From IMG/VR virus record IMGVR_UViG_3300007735_000729, positions 1-41,148 of that record: 41,148 nt of DNA; one strand, 5' to 3'. A model generated the notes under the pieces. It saw nothing but the letters and a program-made list of their open reading frames with translations. It did no database searches and was not told where the DNA came from. The stretch is from a virus. Positions within the stretch are counted from its first letter, which is position 1; every line of letters begins with the position of its first letter. Positions 21,875 through 28,635 of this stretch are shown here, in pieces. A program made the translations under genes and the position numbers.

Positions 21875-23451
21875 CTGGCCTCACGCAGCTTCGAGCTGTA
21901 GTTCATCGCGTGCTCGATGGCGTGCCACGCCTGTTCGACGGAGATGTCCTCCTGGCACTGCGCCACGCCGTTCTCGGTGCGCCTGCAGTTCTGCCAGCCG
22001 TAGTGCATCTGGTGGCAGGCAGGCGCCTCGTTCTCGCCGCGCCCCGGACAGGAGGTCTCACGAGACCACAGCGAGATGTTGTTCACCCAGTCGCGGGTCA
22101 GGTTCTCCTCCGTCGAGTGCGACAGGAAGGTCACCTTCGGCACGTCGAGCATGGATGCCGCATTCATCACCCCGGTCTCCGGGCCGACGATGCAATCGCA
22201 GAACCGCAGGAAGGTCATCGTCTGACGGATGTCCCAGACGCCGGAGCGGCGGTACACCCGCGCCTCGTTCTCCCAGCCGGCCTCGAGCATCACGCAGGTC
22301 TCCCCGCCCGCCAGCACCACGTCCCATTCCGGGTAGTTCAGCATGATGGTGGCGATGACCGAGTCCAGCCCCGCCCACGTCTTGTGGACACTGCTGCCGG
22401 CGAGGCTCCACAGGAGCACCTTGGCGCCAGCCATCTTCGCCCGCTCCTTCCGCGCCCAGGCGAGTTCGTCCGGGGTCGGGTAGAAACGCGGATTGGGGTT
22501 GTGAGGGATCCGCGCGATGAGGTGCGACATCTCCACGTAGTTGCGGTTGAGCATGTCGTGCCGCACGGCAGGCGGCCATTCGTGAATCGTTCGCCCCGGC
22601 ATGGCGAGGAACGTGCCCTCTACCGACTCGCACAGATTCACCCACCGCTGATACTTCGGCTTGTGGGCATTCCAGAAGCTGCCCAGGAACTGGTTGGGAA
22701 CCTGATCCACGTCCTGCAAGTAGAACTCGTCCACGCTGGGATCGTGCTGCACCACGGGATAGCCTGGCGTCGAGCAGAACAGGGTGACGTGGTAGCCCTC
22801 CGCCTTCAGGCCGGCAGTAACGCTGGACGCCTGCAGGAGGTCTCCGTAGGCCCCGTAGCGCACCACTGCTGCCGTCTTCTCCGGGCGCGGATTGCGGTAC
22901 GAGAACAGGTGCTCGCGCGCGCCCTTCCGCTGGAACACGAAGTACAGGCTGTACTCCATGTCCTGGTTGCGCTTCTGGAAGTCCACGAGATCCCAGCCGG
23001 GAATCCCGTCCATGTACTCGATGACGCGGTCGAACGAGACGTTCCACTTGTGGTCCGGGTTCGCCCCCGGTTCGCCCATCTTCGGGTACTCGTCCTCGTC
23101 GGGCAGGTACAGGACGAGGTAGCCGTCCACCTTGATCAGGCGCCACCACTCGGCCAGCGTCGCTGCCACCTTCTCCGGCGCGATGTGCTCCAGCAGGTGG
23201 CTGGAGAAGATGAAGTCCATCGTCTTCGAGCCGAACAGCGACATGTTGCTCGCGTCGGGAATCACCACGTCGGGGTTCATCTGTACCCCGAACAACTGGG
23301 TATCGACCTTGTTGTCGACGCCGATGAAGTGCGGGAATACCTTGTTCGGCCCGCAACCGATGTCCAGCCCGCGCCCGCGCGTGTACCGCACGATCTCCCA
23401 GGCGATCTTGCCGCCCTCATTCCCCTGTGGGTCAGTCGCTCTCCACGTCAT
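21871..23451 (-). CDS. Fusion of SAM methyltransferase and GT9 heptosyltransferase
   Basis: 526 residues. Residues 1-185: class I methyltransferase with motif I 'LDIGCGPNK' (29-37), an acidic 'IGVD' strand and 'IFSSHLLEHI' (81-90), ending in a 'GYLVLYLPDED' strand. Residues 190-520: glycosyltransferase family 9, with 'VRYGAYGDLLQASSV' (197-211), 'WSLAGSSVHKTWAG' (348-361) and the donor-site 'IVGPETGVMNAASML' (421-435) seen in ADP-heptose:LPS heptosyltransferases. One protein could therefore add a heptose-type sugar and methylate sugar or acceptor. It lies in the virion operon between head proteins and the connector. ATG 23451 has GGAGGAGG upstream. Confidence 0.85.
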   Translation of the reverse strand: MTWRATDPQGNEGGKIAWEIVRYTRGRGLDIGCGPNKVFPHFIGVDNKVDTQLFGVQMNPDVVIPDASNMSLFGSKTMDFIFSSHLLEHIAPEKVAATLAEWWRLIKVDGYLVLYLPDEDEYPKMGEPGANPDHKWNVSFDRVIEYMDGIPGWDLVDFQKRNQDMEYSLYFVFQRKGAREHLFSYRNPRPEKTAAVVRYGAYGDLLQASSVTAGLKAEGYHVTLFCSTPGYPVVQHDPSVDEFYLQDVDQVPNQFLGSFWNAHKPKYQRWVNLCESVEGTFLAMPGRTIHEWPPAVRHDMLNRNYVEMSHLIARIPHNPNPRFYPTPDELAWARKERAKMAGAKVLLWSLAGSSVHKTWAGLDSVIATIMLNYPEWDVVLAGGETCVMLEAGWENEARVYRRSGVWDIRQTMTFLRFCDCIVGPETGVMNAASMLDVPKVTFLSHSTEENLTRDWVNNISLWSRETSCPGRGENEAPACHQMHYGWQNCRRTENGVAQCQEDISVEQAWHAIEHAMNYSSKLREAR

Positions 23452-23468
23452 CGTCGCCTCCTCCGGCG

Positions 23469-24035
23469 TCAGAACCTGACGAAGAGTTTACTCGTGTCGT
23501 GATCGACCTCCAGCCTGTCGCCGTACAGCTCCTGCACTGCCTGCATGGCGCCACGCAGGCAGTTCGGGTCGTCCAGCCACATGATCCCGCCCGGGGCCAT
23601 CAGCGGCTCCAGGGCGCGGCAGGTGTCGAGGTAGGACTGGTACTGGTCCACGTCGATGTGGGCGAATGCCACGGGCGGCATGGGAACGATGGAGTCGGGG
23701 AACAGGCCCTCGACCACCGTTGCATGGGGGATCAGGGCGCGGACAGCGTCGGAAGATGTGTCGCCGAAGTCGCCCACTGCGTGGGAGTCGACGCCTTCCA
23801 GCTTGAAGGGGATGCCGCTGAAGGTGTCATAGAGGAAGCACTGGCGGCCACGCTCCTGCGCCCAGTGGTCCAGCCACCACGCGGTGCCGCCCTTGTAGAC
23901 GCCCACCTCGATCACGCAGCCATCCGGGCATCGATCCAGCATCGCCAGCACGCCACACAGGGTGGCAGTGCCGATCACGCTGGCTTCGAGTGCCCGATGG
24001 GCGTCCGTGCCGGGAATGGCGTCGGCAGGACGCAT
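23469..24035 (-). CDS. TylF-type SAM-dependent methyltransferase
   Basis: 188 residues. 'VIEVGVYKGGTAWWLDHW' (41-58) binds SAM, 'FLYDTFSGIPF' (67-77) is the TylF/MycF signature, and 'AHIDVDQYQSYLDT' (125-138) with 'WLDDPN' (153-158) supplies metal-binding acids. This family methylates hydroxyls on sugars (macrolide and other glycans) and occurs in glycan clusters. Just upstream of the methyltransferase-heptosyltransferase fusion, so it may methylate the same glycan. Substrate inferred. Confidence 0.85.
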   Translation of the reverse strand: MRPADAIPGTDAHRALEASVIGTATLCGVLAMLDRCPDGCVIEVGVYKGGTAWWLDHWAQERGRQCFLYDTFSGIPFKLEGVDSHAVGDFGDTSSDAVRALIPHATVVEGLFPDSIVPMPPVAFAHIDVDQYQSYLDTCRALEPLMAPGGIMWLDDPNCLRGAMQAVQELYGDRLEVDHDTSKLFVRF

Positions 24036-24036
24036 C

Positions 24037-24387
24037 TCAGTCCCAGAGGCAGTTGACCTGCCCCATGGTCCCGCCGGTCACCACCGTGATGCCGGTCCTG
24101 CAGCGGATGCCGGGACCGACGGTGTTGATGCCGCCCAGCGCCCCGACCGTTGCCGTGCCCAGCACCACGTTTGTGCTGGAAGCCGTGCCGTCATACACCA
24201 CCACCGTCATGCCGGTGCCGGTCGAGATCGCCACCAGCCCCAGGAACACGCCGGGCGTGGCCTTGACCACGGTCGTCCCGGCGGTCGTGATCTGGGTGTA
24301 GTCGGCGACGACCTCGACGCCCTGCGCGCCGGTTACCGGATCGGTCGGCGTGACTGCATTGGGAGAAGTCGGATTCGAGACAGGCAT
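24037..24387 (-). CDS. Small virion protein, possible head decoration
   Basis: 116 residues, rich in Thr, Val and Gly with alternating beta strands ('FLGLVAISTGTGMTVVVYDG', 'CRTGITVVTGGTMG'). No enzyme motifs. In the head-protein group downstream of the coat gene, so a decoration or head-fibre protein is likely. Stop and start codons overlap with neighbours. Confidence 0.55.
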   Translation of the reverse strand: MPVSNPTSPNAVTPTDPVTGAQGVEVVADYTQITTAGTTVVKATPGVFLGLVAISTGTGMTVVVYDGTASSTNVVLGTATVGALGGINTVGPGIRCRTGITVVTGGTMGQVNCLWD

Positions 24388-24797
24388 CAGAGTCGATCCA
24401 GCGTGTTGCCGCGCATGACGTAGCCGCCCACGTCCACATAGAGCAGGTCAGCCCCGCCCTTCTCGTACTGCTCGTCCTCCATCCCCGCCAGCTTCGGCTT
24501 CAGGAAGCCTGCCTTCAGGCCGGACGGCGTCAGTTCAGGCCCGGAGTAGTCGCCGGCATTGTGGCCGCTCGCCATGCCACCCTGCGTGGACGAGTTGAAG
24601 TCGCGGATGTCCGCGAACTCCTGATCGATGATGTCCATGCCGGGTGGCAGGCTCTGCATGAGCGCATTGCCTGACTGCCGCTGGCGAGGAGCACCCTTTG
24701 GCGCTCTCGCTGACGACCATGACGCCCACTGGTCAGGCGCCTCGTTGTCCGGGTCGGTGACGCAGACCTGAAGCGGATGTGCAGGAACCTTCGCCAT
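24387..24797 (-). CDS. Putative head-associated protein, paralogue 1
   Basis: 136 residues with little regular structure, rich in Gly, Asp, Met and Pro. Residues 45-64, 'NALMQSLPPGMDIIDQEFAD', are repeated in the next protein upstream (24808-25182). Ends 'LLYVDVGGYVMRGNTLDRL'. Strong GAGGAG ribosome site before ATG 24797. Family unknown; a flexible capsid-binding protein is a guess from place. Confidence 0.6.
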   Translation of the reverse strand: MAKVPAHPLQVCVTDPDNEAPDQWASWSSARAPKGAPRQRQSGNALMQSLPPGMDIIDQEFADIRDFNSSTQGGMASGHNAGDYSGPELTPSGLKAGFLKPKLAGMEDEQYEKGGADLLYVDVGGYVMRGNTLDRL

Positions 24798-24807
24798 GGC
24801 GATCTCC

Positions 24808-25182
24808 TCAGCTCCAGCCGTCCCCGAACCCGGTGCCGCCCGAATACGTCTTCATGGGCTGGACGCGGATGTCGGCATTCTCCTGGTCCTCGATGTCCAT
24901 CCCCGGCGGCAGGCTCTGCAGCATGGCATTGGCGCCGAAGGGGATGCCCTTCTTCACCAGATAGCCATTGTTGTGGATGCCAACCATCTCGTTGTTCGCC
25001 ATGCGGGCCGAATCCGGCAGGACGTTGATGTCCGCCAGTTCCGACCCGGTCATGTCATGACGCTGCTCGCCACGGGCATTCGCCGAACGCTGGATGTCCA
25101 GCGGGGAGGGCGCATTGCCGCCGAACATCGGGGTGGCGATGCCGTCCCTCGTTGCCGGTGCGCTTTCGGTTTCTCGTGCCAT
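24808..25182 (-). CDS. Putative head-associated protein, paralogue 2
   Basis: 124 residues from ATG 25182, which has GAGGAG seven bases upstream. Contains 'NAMLQSLPPGMDIEDQENAD', matching the neighbouring protein at 16 of 20 positions, and 'DMTGSELADINVLPDSARMA'. Low-complexity, probably extended. Duplication of an unknown virion or assembly protein. Confidence 0.6.
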   Translation of the reverse strand: MARETESAPATRDGIATPMFGGNAPSPLDIQRSANARGEQRHDMTGSELADINVLPDSARMANNEMVGIHNNGYLVKKGIPFGANAMLQSLPPGMDIEDQENADIRVQPMKTYSGGTGFGDGWS

Positions 25183-25193
25183 GTTCAGGCTCC

Positions 25194-25742
25194 TCAGGCA
25201 GTGACGTTGGCGAGCGGCTGGATGCCCCACTCGATGGCGAAGGCGGTCACGGCCGTCGCATCGGTGCCGCGCACGATGGTGATCTGGTCGCCCTGGTTGA
25301 CGACGAAGCCGCCAGTCGTGGTGTTCGACCCGATGCCGGTCTGGGACAGTGCGATGTAGTTCAGCACCCCCGCAGCGCCGGTCGTGGTGTCCGTGCCGGT
25401 CAGCGTGGCGGTGTTGGTCGTCAGCGCCAGTGCATACGGCCCGTAGGTCGAGGTGGACAGTGCCGGCGCCGCCGTCAGGGCCGCCGTGTTGGTGATTCGG
25501 ATGACGGAGAACGAGTCACCGTTCACTCCCAGCATCGTCTTGGTGCCGTTCCACGCGGTCGCGGTGGACGTGCCGTTGGTGATGCCCAGCGCATACACCC
25601 CGAAGATGATGCTCGAGGTGAAGGCGACGAACTTGGAGGCGTACTGCGTGATCGAGCCGGCGCCTGCTGCGTTCGCGCCCAGATTGTGGGCCTTGCGGTC
25701 CTGATACGCGGGGTGGTCGTACCCCATGTTCTTGGTAGCCAC
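25194..25742 (-). CDS. Virion structural protein, likely decoration or head fibre
   Basis: 182 residues, GTG start at 25742 with AAGGAG upstream. Very rich in Thr, Ala and Gly ('TNGTSTATAWNGTKTMLGVN', 'TNTATLTGTDTTTGAAG') with alternating beta strands, as in surface-exposed capsid proteins. Lies two genes after the major capsid protein, separated from it by the HNH gene. Confidence 0.6.
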   Translation of the reverse strand: MATKNMGYDHPAYQDRKAHNLGANAAGAGSITQYASKFVAFTSSIIFGVYALGITNGTSTATAWNGTKTMLGVNGDSFSVIRITNTAALTAAPALSTSTYGPYALALTTNTATLTGTDTTTGAAGVLNYIALSQTGIGSNTTTGGFVVNQGDQITIVRGTDATAVTAFAIEWGIQPLANVTA

Positions 25743-25759
25743 TGCTATCTCCTTGTCAC

Positions 25760-25806
25760 GGACCTCTCCCGCGTTCTTGAGCCAATTGGCGAGCGGGAGA
25801 AGGTCC
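25760..25806 (-). other. Long stem-loop between HNH and head genes
   Basis: GGACCTCTCCCGC (25760-25772) pairs with GCGGGAGAAGGTCC (25793-25806): 13 base pairs with one bulged base, around a 20-nt loop that contains the palindrome CCAATTGG. No U run follows on either strand, so an RNA-processing or protective structure, or an attenuator, is more likely than a classical terminator. It lies just downstream of the HNH stop and directly before the next ribosome site. Confidence 0.65.
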
Positions 25807-25815
25807 GCGCGTCGG

Positions 25816-26448
25816 CTATTTCAGAAATTCCAAGTACAGCGGCTGCACCGCTTCAACCACCCTGTTCCAGGTCGCCAGTTCCAAGGCATTCGCCTGATCA
25901 TTCAGCGCCCGGAACTGCTGCCTGAGTTCCGATATCTGTTCCTGCACCCTGATCGCGTCCTGCCTCAGGGATTCGACTTCAGCCAGTGGTTCGGCGGCAA
26001 TCCCGTCCCGAACCGGATCCATTCTCGTGTGCCACGCCTCGTGGTGATCCTTGCAAAGCCACCTCACCGTTTCCCAGTGAGGCTCCGCATACGAGTCGTG
26101 ATGCGCTTCAGCCGCTTGTGCCCCACACACTTCGCACGGTTTCCGAGTCCAGTACCCCCGACGAATGTTGGAGTTCACTCGCGTGCGTGCTCGAAGTTGA
26201 TTCGGCCTCTCCGCATTCAACTTCCTGGCGTAGCGCGCCATTTCATCTGGATGCGCCTTCCGCCATTCGGCATTTGCCCGGAGTTGCTTGGCCCGCACCT
26301 CGGGTCGCTTGTATCTCTCCTTCTGGTACACCGACCAGCACTGTCGGCAGCACTTCACGTTGCTCTGAGAGTACGGCGCGGAGGTCACACGCCGTACAAA
26401 CAGATCCTCAGGCTTCGTCTCTCCACACCACTTGCATATCAGGTCCAT
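25816..26448 (-). CDS. Free-standing HNH endonuclease in the capsid operon
   Basis: 210 residues. N-terminal zinc knuckles (C5, C8 and C34, C37: 'CKWCGE', 'CRQCWS'), a basic middle, then the HNH core 'CEVCGA' (C105, C108), 'AEAHHDSYAE' (H116, H117) and 'VRWLCKDHHEAWH' (C132, H135, H136, H140). A C-terminal coiled coil (about 155-185) follows. Inserted between the major capsid gene and the next head gene, with its own GAGAGG ribosome site. Probable homing endonuclease, unrelated in layout to the one at 664-1125. Its AT content is a little higher than the neighbours, consistent with transfer. Confidence 0.85.
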   Translation of the reverse strand: MDLICKWCGETKPEDLFVRRVTSAPYSQSNVKCCRQCWSVYQKERYKRPEVRAKQLRANAEWRKAHPDEMARYARKLNAERPNQLRARTRVNSNIRRGYWTRKPCEVCGAQAAEAHHDSYAEPHWETVRWLCKDHHEAWHTRMDPVRDGIAAEPLAEVESLRQDAIRVQEQISELRQQFRALNDQANALELATWNRVVEAVQPLYLEFLK

Positions 26449-26487
26449 GTCGCCTCTCCAATTGGAAGCGACATAGTACCATGATAG

Positions 26488-27468
26488 TTACGACGTGGAG
26501 TCCCACTTAACAATACGGCAGTTTGCCGCGCTGGTGTGGACGATCCCCATGCCCCCCAAATAATACCACGCAATACCCTTGGACCGGCCGTAGTCGGTGG
26601 GGATCTTGCCGCGCATCTCCTCTGGCACCGCGATGGCCTCGGCCACGGTGTCGTTGCCGAAGAAGAAGATCCAGTCGGACAGTGCGCGCACCCACGCGGT
26701 CCCGGTGATGCCGTCGGTGGTGACACCCTTGGCGATGTTGGTCTGCTCGACGTACCGCACGTTCTCGTAGCGGCCGATCTCGCCGTTCATGATCAACTGG
26801 AAGCCGGTCTCGGTGTACTGCTTCACCGTCTCCAGGTTGTTCTTGAACGTCCGCAGGGTGGTGGGCCATGCGATGGCGTAGTAGTCGTCAGCGATGTACG
26901 CCGGGATGTTCCGCTCCTTCATCAGGTCCACGATGTTCTTGGCGTGGCCGTTGTTGTAAGCGGCGGAGTTGGTGCTGGACGCCGTGCCGTTGACGCTGAA
27001 GGCGTTGCCCAGCAGGGCGCCTGCAGAGGTCGCGTCGGTCGAGCAGGCTCGGAGCAGACACTGGTTGAACTGGGTCCACGCGAGGCGGTCCAGCACCTTC
27101 ACGGTGTCGTTCTTCAGCACCTTCTCGATGACCTGACTCACCGGAAACTTCGACAGGTTGTCGAGCTTGCCGCTGAACGGGACGCTGTTGCCGGCCTCGG
27201 TCACGGTCAGGGTGCCCTGCGTGATCGTGAAGTTGGTCTCCGGCATGGTGTTGGTCTCCACCAGCACGGCGCCGGCGGTTGCCACGTCGGACATCACGTC
27301 CCAGGTGTAGGTGTCACCCTTCTTCTTGCCCTGCTGGCTCGCGTCGTGAACGTCTGCGAACTGGCGGAACTTCACGAGAGGCTGCACTGCCATGCGCAGC
27401 ACGTTGCTCAACTGGCGGCTGTAGAGAAAGCCGCCGAGGCTGTTGACAGCCCAGACCTGACCGGCCAT
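26488..27468 (-). CDS. Major capsid protein (N4 gp56-like, HK97 fold)
   Basis: 326 residues. 'LVKFRQFADVHDASQQGKKK' and 'DTYTWDVMSDVATAGAVL' followed by 'ETNTMPETNFTITQGTLTVT' are typical of the N4-gp56 branch of HK97-fold coat proteins; the later 'ADDYYAIAWPTTLRTFKNNL' with 'NGEIGRYENVRYVEQTNI' is the P-domain and A-domain pattern. Follows scaffold and portal genes as expected. ATG 27468 with GAGG upstream. Confidence 0.85.
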   Translation of the reverse strand: MAGQVWAVNSLGGFLYSRQLSNVLRMAVQPLVKFRQFADVHDASQQGKKKGDTYTWDVMSDVATAGAVLVETNTMPETNFTITQGTLTVTEAGNSVPFSGKLDNLSKFPVSQVIEKVLKNDTVKVLDRLAWTQFNQCLLRACSTDATSAGALLGNAFSVNGTASSTNSAAYNNGHAKNIVDLMKERNIPAYIADDYYAIAWPTTLRTFKNNLETVKQYTETGFQLIMNGEIGRYENVRYVEQTNIAKGVTTDGITGTAWVRALSDWIFFFGNDTVAEAIAVPEEMRGKIPTDYGRSKGIAWYYLGGMGIVHTSAANCRIVKWDSTS

Positions 27469-27478
27469 GTAGATATCC

Positions 27479-28345
27479 TCAGTATTGCTTCTTGATGGGT
27501 GCCCCCTGGCCGCGAGCCTTCGCCAACTGGGCGATCACGGTCTCAGGGTTGTCGTCTGGCTCGTCATCGAGCGGTGCCTGACGCCCTGCGGCGGTCGGGA
27601 CTGCTGCGACGCTCGCCTTCCTGGCAGCCTTGTCGATCCTCTGAGGGGTGGCGAACTGCGCCTTCCACTGCCGGATTTCATCCCCGACGGTTCGGAATCG
27701 TTCGCTGACGGGGAGATCGGGGCGTTCCCGGGCCAGCTCGTCGTCGCGTTGACCGGCGAGCTTCCAGAGCATGGGGTCCGCTCGGATGTCCTCGTATTCC
27801 CGCTCGAAGTTCTCGACTGCCCTCGTGAACGACAGACGCTCATCGACAATCCTGGCTACAGCGTCCGACTGTGCGGGTGGCTGGCTTCGCAGGTTGCGAA
27901 TCGCCTGAACTGCGTCCTCTTCGGTTCCAAGCTGGATGGCGCGTGCAATCTGCACCGCGTCATCGTCTGCAACTGACCGATCCAGAGGGGGTACGGCCAG
28001 TTCGTTCGCTTTTCTAGCAGCTTCTGCCGCGCGTTGCAAATACTCGTCGGCAGCCCAGTTCTTCTGGGCACGGCGGATGACCTCCTCCTCGGAGACCTCC
28101 ATCTCGCGACCGTTGACCTTCACGCGCACCATGCGGGGCGGCGCAGGCGGCTCGATGTCGTCCTGATGCGGGTCTTCCTGCTGTTCCTCCTGTGCCTGCT
28201 GGCGCGGCTCGCGCGGGTAGACGGTCTCGCCATCCACGTCATCGAACTCGTCGTGCCGTCGCTCGTCGGCATTGTCGGCAATGGCATTGAGGCGGCGGAT
28301 GCGCTCCTCGTTCAGCGTGCCGACGGTCTCGTTCTCGTCACTCAT
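27479..28345 (-). CDS. Scaffolding protein
   Basis: 288 residues, highly charged and helical, with an acidic Gln/Glu-rich segment ('QQAQEEQQEDPHQDDIEPPA'), 'MEVSEEEVIRRAQKNWAADE' and a basic C-terminus, 'KARGQGAPIKKQY', which in such proteins binds the coat. Starts at 28345 with GGAGGAG upstream, overlapping the previous stop. Place before the coat gene supports the call. Confidence 0.8.
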   Translation of the reverse strand: MSDENETVGTLNEERIRRLNAIADNADERRHDEFDDVDGETVYPREPRQQAQEEQQEDPHQDDIEPPAPPRMVRVKVNGREMEVSEEEVIRRAQKNWAADEYLQRAAEAARKANELAVPPLDRSVADDDAVQIARAIQLGTEEDAVQAIRNLRSQPPAQSDAVARIVDERLSFTRAVENFEREYEDIRADPMLWKLAGQRDDELARERPDLPVSERFRTVGDEIRQWKAQFATPQRIDKAARKASVAAVPTAAGRQAPLDDEPDDNPETVIAQLAKARGQGAPIKKQY

Positions 28346-28635
28346 GACAACTCCTCCCGAATCTGCTCCATCGCTGCGTGACCTGCCGTGATCATGTCGG
28401 CCAGCCACGCCTGGACATCACCGGCCACCTTGGCCTTGTTCTGAAGCTGCTGGATGCGCCTGCGGCGCCACGGGGACACCGTGCGCAGCGCCTCCAGCGC
28501 ATCCGTTTCCTCGATTCGCGCCTGCTTGAGCAGGTAGTCCCCGACATCGGACTTCAGGAAGTCCTCTGCCTGCCTGCCAAGTACCGCCCATCTGACCTTC
28601 GGGTCATCCGGGTCAATCTGATTCCCCCTCGCCAT
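28342..28635 (-). CDS. Hypothetical head-assembly gene, 97 aa
   Basis: Helical, charged protein ('LGRQAEDFLKSDVGDYLLKQ', 'SPWRRRRIQQLQNKAKVA'). Small proteins of this form lie between portal and scaffold genes in several podoviruses; no biochemical function is known to me. ATG 28635 with GGAGG five bases upstream; the first 23 bp overlap the portal gene. Confidence 0.65.
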   Translation of the reverse strand: MARGNQIDPDDPKVRWAVLGRQAEDFLKSDVGDYLLKQARIEETDALEALRTVSPWRRRRIQQLQNKAKVAGDVQAWLADMITAGHAAMEQIREELS

